64,000 bases of DNA from Casuarina equisetifolia (lineage: Eukaryota > Streptophyta > Magnoliopsida > Fagales > Casuarinaceae), in the NCBI GenBank assembly GCA_028551475.1, contig CM052360.1:16418501-16482500 (forward strand), read 5' to 3'. This document shows positions 1-11,688 of the stretch, piece by piece. Under the pieces are notes generated by a model. It saw only the letters and a list, made by a program, of their open reading frames with translations. It searched no databases and was not told the origin of the DNA. Every line of letters begins with the position of its first letter. Position 1 is the first letter of the stretch. A program made the translations under genes and the position numbers.

Positions 1-391
1 GGATGTTCCTTAGAGTTGAAATGATGGAGCAAGTCTGCTTCTCATGGCATGTCATTATTCATTGTTTTATCATTATGCATCTTTCTCTGGCTTTGCATAT
101 CAGTTTCCCATACTGCATTCTGAATGATGGGTCTTTCCACCTGAATGCTGTCAAGCATAAATGCGTAAAGTTTTTACTTCGGATATAAGGATCAATAATT
201 GAATTCCTTATAAGTGGTCAAATTACATGGCAAGGCTTTTACTGGAGTGTTCTTTAGACTTGGTATCTGGGCCATGGTGATGCCTAACTCAATCTCAATT
301 GAGATAATTCCTAGTCTCAATTTGATGAAGGGCTTCTCCAAGCAAAAGAGAAGGGGGAAATGAAAAACTAACGCAAAAAGTTCATTTTCAG
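1..391 (+). other. Intron 5 sequence of the left PAP gene
   Basis: No exon is recognisable before the acceptor TTTTCAG ending at 391. By comparison with the complete gene at 2607-5397, this should be the intron before exon 6, and the short open frames here have no family resemblance. Confidence 0.7.
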
Positions 392-1438
392 GCAAATACA
401 CTCCTCAATACAAATGGCTTGAAGAGGAACTACCAAAAGTTAACAGGGCCGAGACACCTTGGTTGATTGTTCTTATGCATTCTCCTTGGTATAATAGCTA
501 CAACTATCATTTTCTGGAAGGGGAAACCATGAGAGTAATGTATGAGGCATGGTTTGTGAAGTACAAAGTGGATGTGGTATTTGCTGGTCATGTTCATGCC
601 TATGAAAGATCTGTAAGTAATCCTTACCATCTTTATTATTGTTTACTGAACTATGAGGCCTGATTGTAGTATCATCTTGTACTTCTGATAGCTTTCCCCA
701 GTTATTTCCTTTTTTCCGGAAATCTTTGTATTAAAATATTTTGAATTTTAGCGGTGGTCCCAAATCTTACTTCTTACACTGCAAAGAGTTTTATAGAATT
801 TCTGGAAGTTGTCTGGAGGGTAGAAACAAAACACGGAATATTATTTTCATATTATTGTTTACTTCTATAATGATCCTCTCTGGACAGATTGAGGTCTGTC
901 CTGCCATGGCAGATACAAATCTAGATCTTTTGATTTCAGAATGTATATGCATATAGAGATCCCATGTGGCTAAGATTTCCATTTTTTCTTATGGTGTTAC
1001 AATAAAATATATGACAGGAACGAGTGTCCAACATTGCATACAATGTTGTAAATGGTCTTTGCACTCCTGTAAAAGATCAATCAGCACCTGTTTACATAAC
1101 CATTGGCGATGGAGGGAACCTTGAAGGCTTAGCAACCAAGTAAGATCAGTAAATTGTTGATTAATAGAGTTGACTCCCGATGCAGTGGTTTCCTTTTTAT
1201 TAACATGGTTCCATACAAATGCCTCCTTATCTGTTGCAGCATGACGGAACCACAGCCAGCATACTCTGCTTATCGCGAGGCCAGCTTCGGTCACGCCATC
1301 TTTGATATTAAGAACCGAACCCATGCTTACTATAGTTGGCACCGCAATCAAGATGGATACGCAGTGGAAGCAGATTCTATGTGGTTTTTCAACAGACATT
1401 GGAATGCAGTTGATGATTCCTCAACTGCCCATTCATGA
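392..1438 (+). CDS. Purple acid phosphatase, 3' part (last three exons; 5' part off window)
   Basis: Three exons join in frame: 392-612, 1018-1139 and 1240-1438 (stop TGA), each bounded by AG/GT. They encode the C-terminal 180 or so residues of a plant high-molecular-weight purple acid phosphatase, a secreted metallophosphoesterase that hydrolyses phosphate monoesters at a binuclear Fe(III)-M(II) centre. Visible metal ligands are His in [10 protein letters not shown] and both His of GHVHAYER; the Cys of NGLCTP corresponds to the residue that links subunits in the kidney bean enzyme. The last exon carries [12 protein letters not shown] and ends in STAHS. Exon 392-612 has the same length (221 bp) and phase as exon 6 of the neighbouring gene at 2607-5397, which supports the splice sites. 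The first five exons must lie left of base 1, so activity cannot be judged. It faces the neighbour tail to tail. A likely poly(A) signal AATAAA is at 1657-1662, with another at 1461-1466. Confidence 0.93.
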
Positions 1439-1870
1439 AAAATTGTTGTATGCTCTGTCGAATAAACAGTCTTATGTCGTTGAACATTGATAGCAATCCT
1501 TTGTTTTTCCATTTCCTCCGTTCTATACCATTTTGTCGTCAACCTTTTGTCATTGCTTGCTCTTTATTTACGGTTTTAGGTAGCCTTGGAAAATTTGGCA
1601 TGTTAGAGTGGAACTTCTTAGCTTCAAATGGCTAGTCGTGGTTGTTTGTAGACTCGAATAAAAGAGTAAACCATCAAAGGAAACCAAGATGATCTGAACA
1701 TGTTTCATTTGCAAAACGCATCACCACTGTTTGGTTTTAAGATTTTCTCGAAGATTTGATAGGTTTTAATCAGGATGAAGTGGTTTTAATCAAATATCTC
1801 GAAATCAGGGTATCAGGAAACGTGAAATAAGCATGAGTTTGTACCAAGATTCGGGAAAATTGAAAAGGCT
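1439..1870 (+). other. 3' UTR and downstream flank of left PAP gene
   Basis: AT-rich DNA after the TGA at 1436-1438. It holds AATAAA at 1461-1466 and 1657-1662. No further coding sequence is seen until the exon-like remnant at 1871. Confidence 0.55.
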
Positions 1871-2091
1871 ATTCAGTCTAATAGAGATGACTCACCGATA
1901 TAGAGGTTTCCTTTTTGCGGACCTGGCTTCAAGTAAATGTTTTCTTGTTTGCTGCTGCGTGACGGATGCAAAGCCTGCATAAGCAGCTCATCGTGGAACA
2001 AGTTTTGGTCATGCCATCTTTGAGATCCCGTAGTTGGTACCTGTAATGAAGATGGATCTGCCTCTCGATGATTTCACAAATGCCCAATGAC
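1871..2091 (+). pseudogene. Decayed duplicate of PAP intron 7 end plus exon 8
   Basis: This stretch aligns, base for base with many substitutions and small gaps, to 1150-1438 of the left PAP gene. It has the same TAATAGAG.TGACTC start, the same GAGG/GTGGTTTCCTTTTT tract, then GCTGCTGCGTGACGGA matching the exon 8 acceptor region, then TTTTGGTCATGCCATCTTTGA matching the SFGHAIFD codons. The middle of exon 8 is deleted and the frame is lost. It lies on the same strand just downstream of the intact exon, so it looks like an old local tandem copy of the gene end. Confidence 0.75.
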
Positions 2092-2606
2092 GATAATGTT
2101 ACACTCTTGGGAATATATAACCTCGTACCTTAGGATATTGCTCCCAGTCTCTTTTTCTCTTCCGCTTACGATACTTCTTCCAGTTGGTGAATATCTCAGC
2201 AATTTTTTATACGGTACTTGATTGCTTCTTTCGCAAGTTAATAGATTAAAAAGTACTAATTGTGCCTTGCTTCTAGCAACAATTTCAAACTGTAATTCGT
2301 GGCAATTATTCTGAGACCAAGGCATGGGTTCCTCTAGGTGAGATTATCAATTACATGACGAGGCATCAGAATTGTCAGCCTGAAGAGAGGTTTCCGATTG
2401 TGCACTGAAGTAAAAGAAAAGAACAAGTTTATTGTTTCTGGAAAGACAAAGCTATGGAAACAGGCACACAACAGTTCTTGTGGACAACAATGCCACTCAT
2501 AAATCAACAAAAAGGAACATTATTCTTGACGCAATGCTGGATTTCTAGATCCAAAGAGCAAGCAGTAAGGGCTTCTTGTGTTGATGATTGCTAGCTCGGG
2601 CTATTA
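2092..2606. other. Convergent intergenic region with PAP poly(A) signal
   Basis: Non-coding gap between two tail-to-tail PAP genes. On the minus strand AATAAA (plus-strand TTTATT at 2428-2433) lies about 175 nt past the stop of the right-hand gene and is its likely poly(A) signal. Nothing else is recognisable. Confidence 0.5.
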
Positions 2607-5397
2607 TCATACAGAATCATCAGTTGGATTCCAACATCTATTGGTAAGCCATACGGAATCAGCAACCACAGCATATCCATCTTGATTGCGGTTCCAACCA
2701 AAGTAAGCATGGGTGCGGTTCTTGATATCCAAGATTCCATGGCCAAAACTAGGTTCACGGAAAGCTGAGTAACTTGGCTGCGGGTACTGCAGACTGCAAA
2801 CAGAACAAAACAGTGAAATTGAATTTAGCATGAATAGGAAGAAATGAAGAGGTCATATCAGGAAAAAGGTCATCATATGATAGGTACGGTGAACATACAC
2901 AGCTAAGCCTTCTAGATTTCCTCCATCACCAACAGTTAAGTAAACCGGTGCATCTAGATTTTTTATGGGGGTGCAGAGACCGTTTGTTATGTTGTACAGG
3001 ATGTTAGACACACGAACCTGCAGCATAGAAAAGATCACTTTTCAAGTGAAACCAAGTGTTGAAATGTTGGTCATAAATAGATAAGGCATGATCAAGGCAA
3101 GAAAGAAATCAAACGTTTCTTGATCAAATAATCAAATAAGGAGAACTTACTGATCGTTCATAGGCATGAACATGACCAGCAAATACCACGTCAACTTTGT
3201 ACTCTACGAATAGCTTCTCGTATACAACCCTCATGGTTTCCCCTTCCATGTAATGGGATTTGTAGCTGTTATAAAATGGGGGATGCATTATGACAATCAA
3301 CCATGGTGTTTCACTCCTATTAACATTTTGTATTTCTGTACCGAACCAGCTGTACTGAGGGGAGGAATAACCTTAGACAAAAATAAAAGAAAGAAAATTA
3401 GAGGAATAAAAGTGAGTTACAGAACTCATAATAGCTGTGAAACATTACAAGGTCTTGGGAAAATAACAAAAACACGACGGCTTATGTAAAACTGAAGCTC
3501 TTCCAATTATATAGCTATGTAACAGTAGAGCTATATCTTTGTATGTCAAATATAGTCACTACAACTGAGAGCGAAAAAGTACTTACCAAATGATGAATAT
3601 GCAGCCATTACAATGATATGGGCTGGACCTCTCTTGATTGAGTACCAAAACGGTGCAGTGCTGCCAGATGCTTCATATGGTGTATGATAGCGGTGACTAT
3701 ACGGCAAAAAAGGTTTTGGTTCGCCCTGCAACAGAGGTAACAATTTTGCTCTTTGTCAAGTTTGTTCATTCCTTTCCAAAACTTAAATTAATGAGATGAC
3801 TACAACCAAATTTATGTTTATTATGAGTTGCTTACCAACTGTGGTGCCCAATCAACTTCATGATTTCCTGCCGTCCATATCCAAGGTTGATAAGCAACAC
3901 TCCTCTCTGTGAGCCTCCCCCATGTATCCCATCTAAGGTTATTATGAAACGGATGGTCGTCAGCGTAAGAGAGGTCCCCAAGGTACAACACTGCTTGTCC
4001 GTTTAGAGGGTCGTTTTGGTAATGAGTGATTGTGATATTTGAGTCATATGTCTGACCAAGATCCCCTGCAATTTGTCATCAACATTGTGGTTCATAAGTA
4101 CAATTAATTGAAACAAACGTAATCAAGATTCATACAGTTTTGGTAAGTATATGTAATGCTATTGTATAACTTCAAATATAGCTTTCTCCTTTAAGAAACA
4201 GATACATTATGAATATTTATACGGAAAAGTGCTCAAACGTATCCATTTTTTTTTTCCCAACTTTCTTGTTACCAGAGAATATGACATGAGTTAACACTGT
4301 AATTTTGCTTAGTTACAAAGTCAATTATAACCATATTAATCAAGTATAACTTTTTTCACAATGATTTATAAGGGTGCCTAGCTTAACCTTTAGGTTAGCT
4401 TAAATCAAATGATCAACATCCTTAAATAATGGTATCCAAGGAGTTTGGATAGTTAGATAAACCCTGTAAATCCACATTACCTATACAAAATAAAGGACTT
4501 ACCTATGAGACCAAAGGTGTATGGGACATCAGGTCCAGGTGCAGGAGGAGTTACAAACCAAAATGTTCGTGCATATTTTCCTTCCCCGAGCTTATAATGA
4601 TATTTGGTATTGAACTCTCCAAATAAAATAAAAATTCAATTAATAAATCAGTGGAATTAGATTTCAAGTTGCATCATTTTTTGATGGTGTTATAAAAGTT
4701 ATTTTAAGTCTTAAATTTGTGTTCTTAATGTATGCAAACAACCATTTGCTTGCGCTTTAACTCTTTTATTTAGATCCTACAACAAATATCCCAAGGCCAC
4801 ATACCATTCAAATATTTAAATGTACTACTATTTAAATATTTGTATCTTAGAGAGAGAGTAAAAAAAAAAAGATTCTACCTCCAAGTTGCTAACGTTGGCA
4901 TGGTGAATGAATCCAGAGGTATAGTTATAGTATTTGTAGGTCACAACTTTGCTTTTTGCCCAATGCACTTCGTGGCAATTCTCTTTCCAATATTTCACCA
5001 GTCTAGCACCTGGGGCAATAGGAGTAATCCATGACACAATCATAGCTGTTCCAACATAGTCTCCTTGTGTAATATGAACCTACAATATGGCCATTACATG
5101 AGATATCAAAATGATATTATTATAGATGAAACATGAATATATTGATCAATATTTGATTGTTCCACTAGACAAAAAAGCAAAGAATAGGCAGGAGAGTGAG
5201 AATGACACCTGCTGAGGTGCATTTCTTCCCGGAGGAACGTAATAGGTGGGATCATCAATTGGCATATCTACGTCGCCTCCAGTAGCCCTCACATAAGTGC
5301 TGGTTCTTCCTCCGTAACACACCACAGCAACTTTAAGAACTAAACCTAAAACAAACGAAATAGCAACCAAAGCGTGAGGAGAAGTCAGGAGACCCAT
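2607..5397 (-). CDS. Purple acid phosphatase, complete, 8 exons, 465 aa
   Basis: Exons on the minus strand: 5209-5397, 4879-5079, 4503-4614, 3836-4065, 3587-3725, 3151-3371, 2899-3017, 2607-2793. All introns are GT-AG and phases agree, giving 466 codons with the stop. This is the usual length of plant high-molecular-weight PAPs. Residues 1-30 form a hydrophobic secretion signal. The metallophosphatase ligands are all present: D169 (GDLGQT), D198 and Y201 (GDLSYAD), N235 (GNHE), H320 (IMHPPFY), H357 and H359 (GHVHAYER). C379 (NGLCTP) matches the inter-subunit cysteine of the kidney bean enzyme. The protein should be a secreted or cell-wall acid phosphatase in phosphate scavenging. The start is the ATG at 5397, about 50 bp below a TATA box. 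Exon 6 begins GYSSPQYSW where related genes have GKYTPQY, and exon 7 ends on a GT|GTATGT donor; these two junctions are the least certain. Intron 5 is where the 28-kb duplication begins. Confidence 0.93.
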
Positions 5398-5446
5398 CTT
5401 GATACTCTGTGAAGGCTGCACTGCTTTCAAGGGCCTCTTTATGTCG

Positions 5447-5456
5447 TATATATATA
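5447..5456 (-). promoter_or_regulatory. TATA box of the complete PAP gene
   Basis: TATATATATA on the minus strand, ending about 50 bp upstream of the ATG at 5397. A related TATATAT at 33792-33798 lies at the same place before the PAP pseudogene. Confidence 0.6.
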
Positions 5457-5960
5457 CTTATCAGGTCCATCTCTAGGAAGGTTCTAACCAACCTAGACGT
5501 ATGTATTTCATGGTCGTGGCATATTCAAGATGCCACTAGCAGAAAAGTCAGACCTTCTCGTTGGATAGCTCAGGTTGAACTCCAACACTTCAATCTAATT
5601 GGTGAAGGCAACCTGATTTCAATTTAAAATTTTTAATTGGTGCAAACAAAGTGACTGGTTGATTAGATGTGGCTGCCACTTCCTTTTTAGCTCTGTTAAA
5701 AATTAAGTTTGTCTGTATTATAAGTTCTCAAATAACTCTCAGAATTACAAATACTAATTCAGAGAAGAAGGGGAATAAGTTGGTAAGGGCAATTTTTTGT
5801 TTCCCTTAGCCAAATTTCAAAGGTAGAAATAACCATTGATTCTTGCTGCACGGCTCCACGATTCAGGGTCCTTCGCGAGGCGCTTAGTCTTGGCTCAAAG
5901 TTTTTGAACTTGAAGAATGTTGTTCTGAGCAGTAGTTCTTAGTTGTCTTTAATAAAAAAA
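5457..5960. other. PAP upstream region, no gene
   Basis: Promoter-side sequence of the PAP gene at 2607-5397, conserved in unit 2 at about 33800-34310. I see no exon in it. Confidence 0.5.
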
Positions 5961-6335
5961 GTTTTCGGACACAATCAAACAAATATAAGTTTTAATTTTT
6001 ATTAGATTACCCTCAAATTATGTCCTTAAAAAAATATGTTAGTCATGTCTTTAAAAAAATATGTTTTCGGATACAATCAAACGAATATAAGTTTGAATTT
6101 TTACTAGATTACCCTCAAATTATGTCTTTAATAAAATATGTTAGTCATGTCTTTAAAAAGATGTGTTTTTGGATACAATCAAACGAATATAAGTTTGAAT
6201 TTTATTAGATTACCCTCAAATTATGTCTTTAAAAAATATGTTAGTCATGTCTTTAAAAAGATATGTTTTCGGATACAATCAAACGAATATAAGTTTGAAT
6301 TTTTATTAGATTACCCTCAAATTATTTTATTCTAT
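5961..6335. repeat. 101-bp minisatellite, about 4 copies
   Basis: The motif GTTTTCGGAYACAATCAAAC recurs at 5961, 6063, 6165 (with TTTTTGG) and 6265, so the period is 100-102 bp. Each unit also contains AGATTACCCTCAAATTATG. The short open frames that run through the array are a by-product of the repeat. Unit 2 carries only about two shorter copies (34328 onward). Confidence 0.9.
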
Positions 6336-8802
6336 TATAAAAACAATGTTGGTACCATGTTCCCCCTCAAAGTTCAAATCAAACCTAGAAATGAGGAAAT
6401 TTTAAACATAGAAAGGGAGACAGCTATGAATTAAAATGAATTAGAGAGGTTTACGTTATTGGTTCAATGGTGATTTGAACGTTCACTTGCACTTATTACT
6501 TAAAATTGTTTGATCAGTCAAAATGTCCTTCGCCCACCCACTTGTCCGTTTATGGCGTACTAATATTTCTGACAGTATTATCTAGAACAAATGGGTTCAT
6601 ATGGTAAGCACTTTTATTCTTTTGACTTTCAAGTCAAAATAAATGAATTCTTGAACGCTGCAACGTGAATCCTTCTCCCTTTTCTTTGCAGCTATGGAAT
6701 CCAGTGTGTAAACATGGGATAGATAAAACTTGAGAATGTATTTAAGTAAACGAATGTATTCATTTTCATTGAACTATTTAATGCATTGGTATCTTTAATA
6801 ATCAGTAATTAAGTGGAGTATTTGACACTATTGAAGAATGTTCGTAGTAAATGTCAACCACGAACTCTTTTCTTTAGCTCTAGCTTTACACATGATGTCC
6901 CCAAGGAGTTGTAAATGAAAAGAGTTGGCATCTATGAAACACACTTTCTATTTTGTTTTTGGTTTTTCTGTCCAATACTTGCTTGCTCAAGCCTCAAGGT
7001 ATTCCCCAAATGTTTGGCGTTTGATATAACCCTCCGCTCAAGTATTTGAAATCTAGGAGTTTGACTGCTTCTCTAGTATTCGTAACATTATGATGCAACT
7101 CTCAATCCTTCCATGATTTACTAATTTTTTATTGACTGCTTATCTAAATTCTCTTTACAATTCATGTTAATCTCTGATTTCATCCTTGCATACTTGCAGC
7201 CCTTTGTATTTATTGCTTTTCTTACATGTGTTTATATTCCATTGTGAATCTGATATGTAGACTCATCAATTAATTTTTCAAGGGTTTCTTTTCTATTTTT
7301 TTAAATAATAATAATTTGATCAGATCCCTCGGTCTGTCCTTTTATAATCTGATAATTATAAAAGGACCTTCCCCGTATGATAATCCATTATTAGTTGGTT
7401 TTCCTTCCACATTGAGAGATTCTTGTTATCTTATTGTCTTCGGTATTAGGACACTTAAGGACATTGAAACCACATTCCCATCAAGTATATTTTAGTACTT
7501 TTGGGAATTTAATCTAAGGGAAAATCTCAAACTTACTTTCAAATACTTGAGCTAGTTAACACGCTGTAAAAGCCAATTGTACGAATGTTCGGAAAAAAGT
7601 TATACAACAATATTTCTCTAGATTATTAACCGTTGAGTATCTCTTAAACTTTTGAAATAAGACGAAACTTTGTCCACATTTAAGTACCATTAGGTGTATT
7701 CTAATATCAAAAAAATAGATATTGGATTATCAAAGCTACTAATGATAAGAGTACACCAAAATATTGTTAAGGGAACCTCTTGTTTCTAGTTGTTATGGAT
7801 GAGGAAAAAAAAATCTCAAAGCATATATGCGTTAAAAGTTATAGAGAAAGATAATATCCTACTTAAAGCCCTAAGACAATAAGTAGGAGGAATTCATCTT
7901 TTTATAGATTACTTTTCAAGCTTTTACATATCTTATTTTCCACATCCACATGCCCTATTATACTGAACATGGAACAACACTTATCATTGAAGCTTTGTCC
8001 ACTAGCAATGGGGCAAAAAAGTAGAATTTAAATTTTCAATGGACTTCTTAGAAATGTGAAACAACAATTCTATATCGTTAATTTAACATGCTCCACCATG
8101 ATAATAATCCAACCTAGATCATTCTATAGTATTGCTTTTTGTATGAACTTTGAACTTACCCTATATTCATAGGGATGTTAAGGGAAAACATAAAATTTGG
8201 TACAATGTTAGAAATTATAAAGATGACTCATTCACCTTAAAACTCTAAGGTACTAAACAAAAGAATATATCTTTTTATAACTTATTTTCCAAACTTCTAT
8301 GTTTCCCACGTGAAATTTAACATTTGCCTTCACACCAAATGTGAGGTAAGATATTCTATGAAACTTTTACTCACAAGTTAGAACTTGGATTCCCAACTAA
8401 TTCTTTAATAATATAAAATAACAACTTTGTATTGTTTATTTAACAATTTAAGTAAGATTAAGCTGGGAAATAAATTATCTATTTTTTTTTTCAAATTTGA
8501 GACGTGCACTTGGGGTTTTCATTCTTTCAACCTTTGAAGGAATAGGTTTATTTCTTGGGGCTCTTTACTTCACCTTTAGGCAAAGGATTATGTGCTATTA
8601 ATTAATGAACTTATGATTTCTTTGGTTGTGTTCCAAGGGAACTTAAGAGAAGGCTAAATTATGATTCTAATTTTTTATTTTGTCTTATCTTGATGAATAT
8701 TTCTCTATTTCATTTGAAAGTAAGGTTCAAGTATAAATGTTAAACCAAATAGCAAACAAACATCACAAACAAATGGACACAAGACTTTGCAAGGTGGTTT
8801 AG
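6336..8802. other. Intergenic AT-rich DNA shared with unit 2
   Basis: About 2.5 kb with no coding or RNA gene that I can recognise. It is collinear with about 34450-36925 in unit 2, with small indels, so it was present before the duplication. Confidence 0.6.
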
Positions 8803-10125
8803 TGTTCGGTGAAATTTATATGCAAGTGAACATGTCGAACAAGTAATATAATGATAAGAAAGATATCGTCTCACAGAGATTGGTGATTACTAAACTAACT
8901 AATTACTAACAGTGAAAAAATCCTAGAATTTATCTAGTAAATCAAATTGATAAATGATAGATTAACTAACTAAGTCTAAGAAAATTAAATACAAGAAATA
9001 TGTTAGAGCATCCGATTTACCATAATTACTAGGTATTAATATTGATTATTTATGCTTGCAAGAAAGACAATATTTATGTGATGGCGGAACTTCCTAATTT
9101 ATTTACTATCTTATGTCTAGGTATAGCAAACCTACTTAGTTCATTAATTCACTATATCTCTATATGTGAATTGAAACAAACCAAATGCATTAGGATCTAT
9201 GAACATTCCCAGTTTGCACCGAAAGCCACACAAACAATATGGTATATGTCTATCCATATTTAATCTATGGTTGCATATTATAAGAAGCAACTGCATGCTA
9301 TTTTTTGTCGGTCTCTAACATGCAAATCAAGTCATCTAAGTGGTAGCTAATCACTTAAAAGCATTAAACTCCGTAATATGTAACTTCACATAAATAAAAT
9401 ATCTTACAAAACATAATAATCATAAGATTCATACCATCATAATTAGGTTACATCGTAGCTCTAACAAAAATAAACTAAAACATAAAGAAATAATGAGGAA
9501 GAATGGTAATAAGAAATAAAGAAGGCATCTTGAATCCAAGAACAAGAAGTTTGTCACCCTTTTTGTCTTCTCTTCAAGAAAACCTTGAATTCTTGGCCTC
9601 TTTCTTGAGTTGTGCTCAATTTCCTCCTCCTTTTTCTCTTTTGCCTCTTCTCTTCTCTTATATAAGGTTAGGTTTAGACCTACTCTTATCCTAGTAGAAT
9701 TGGGCTTTAGAGATCTAAAATAATTGGGTTTTGAACTCTTAATTTAATTAGGTTTTGAACTCCTAATTTAATTAGGCTTTAAACTCCTAATTTAATTAGG
9801 TTTTGAACTTCTAAATTAATTAGGATTTGAATTCCTAACATGACTAAGTTTTCTAAATAAATAGAAAACCCAATAACAATAGAAAATCTAATAACAATCA
9901 TCCAAAGCCCAAGCCCATCTTAACTCTCTTGATCTTGATATTACGATTTTGCCACACAATAAGTATCAGGTTCTCCATGTTCATTCCTTTTTTCCTTGCC
10001 TCCTTATGCTACATAAACAAGATAAATATAGGTAAATAAAGAGGAGTTCAAATGTTTTCTCACAATTATTAAAGTTATTTATTGCCTAAAATAGGTAAAA
10101 TAACTCTATAAAAATAGAGTTATCA
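8803..10125 (+). mobile_element. Solo LTR, 1323 bp, 5-bp TSD TTTAG
   Basis: The insert begins TGTTCGGTGAAATTT and ends AGAGTTATCA, so it has TG...CA ends. It is flanked by TTTAG at 8798-8802 and again at 10126-10130. Unit 2 has the uninterrupted site GGTTTAGTTCAAG near 36920. There is no internal region or second LTR, so it is a solo LTR left by recombination. A 28-bp AATTTAATTAGG-type tandem repeat (about 9722-9838) lies inside. It belongs to the same family as the insertions at 12381-13847 and 39251-40599, but in opposite orientation. Confidence 0.9.
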
Positions 10126-10130
10126 TTTAG

Positions 10131-11688
10131 TTCAAGCCACCTAGCACTTCTACTCACCTCACTCTAATAACCTACTAGAGTTACTTTCCTAATCAGATAT
10201 CTAATTGATTTCAAAAAAGCACCATTCTTTATCTTAATTACAAATTTTCACTCCCTAAGTAAATAGTCAAATTGAGCTTACAAAAATATTTAATATATAG
10301 CTTAGAATTACATATCTAGGTGCTAGAAATCAATCATAAGATGATATGAAAAGAGACCAAATTTTCTTTCTTACTACGGTTTTACACAATTGAATGCATA
10401 ATGGTTCACACCAATGAGAAGTCATCCCATTTAAGCTTATTTTTGTTCTTACGGTAATAGCTATTTTGGATAAAATGAAGAACACCATAGAAATAAGAGA
10501 AACCTAGTTAATTCATTTTAAGGAAAAGAATGACAAAACTTTGAAACAATACATCAATGCCTACCTCTTTCTAGTATTTAAAGACTTTTATAGTTCACTG
10601 CACCTTCCTAGTGGAGACCTTTCTTTTCCTTCTCAAAAGCACAAAACCTAACTTCCTAGTTGCTAATTGTAAGGTGCCAGCTTGCCTATTATATTGGCTA
10701 ATTTTATGAGCCCATGTAATATGGGCTTATATAAATAAGTATAAACTAATATTCTCTACTATAGTGGGTTAATGTGAATTTCATAGTTTGTTGTGGTTGG
10801 ACACATATTGCCTTTATTGCATATATGATATTGGATGGTGTGGGCTTTTGTTCATCTTGTAAGCTTTGATGAGTGAGCCTATTTGAGTGGACAGTTTCAT
10901 TGAATCATTAAATCTCCTTTTTAACTCTTCATATATACGCTAAAGCTTGTTGAAGAGTGAAATTTAGAGATAATGGTGGTCATGATTTTGTATTGCATTC
11001 TAGCTATGAGAAAATGCCCTTAAAGGCATTTTCATCACACATCTCTTTCACACTTAAACACACCACACGTTCACCATATAAGCAAGAGAACATAACTGAA
11101 CCATAGAACTCACACATGTGGGTACTGTTCATGGAGTAAGAGAGTATTATCTACAATCCACCATTTGTTGTCTTTCTCCCTTGATTTTATAGCAGCTTTG
11201 GCTATCTCATTAGGCCTATATTCAAAGAGTAGAGGAAGACTTAATACTAAGTTGTAGCTCAAGAAATGAAGAAATTTGGTATGTTTTTGACTTGTTTTGT
11301 ACATTTTTGTGAAACCCACTTTTATTCTTCATTTTTAGTGTTTAGATTTTGGAAAAGAGTTTTGTTTAAAGCTATATTTACTAACATATTACACCTACAA
11401 CGCGTGCATGAGGGTCTAAGAACAAGTTTATTGCAGAACAATGATCAATAAATCAAAGTCACAACTTTACTTTACATCTTGCCATTTCCCTTTTAACATG
11501 TCAACAAAACATCTAATACCTGCACCATGCAACAACACTTCACCAATTAGCCATCTACATGGCACCTTCCTATAACATTCCCTTTTTGTTGACCAACATC
11601 TTGCCTTCAAGGTGAAGCTCTAAATACCTTTTAATGACTTTGTGGGTGTCCTCTCATATTGTGTTAACCTAGGATAGACCTTGCAAGT
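10131..11688. other. Non-coding, repeat-like DNA shared by both units
   Basis: No gene is seen. The sequence matches about 36930-38473 in unit 2. A TATA-like GGCTTATATAAATAAG near 10724 and the general composition suggest an old LTR, but I could not place its ends. Confidence 0.4.

Noticed and set aside
6020..6434. Open frames of 62 and 98 codons
   Set aside because: They are translations of the 101-bp minisatellite and do not persist in unit 2.
11110..11451. Short frames on both strands
   Set aside because: Both overlap in DNA that is collinear with unit 2, where they are not kept open.
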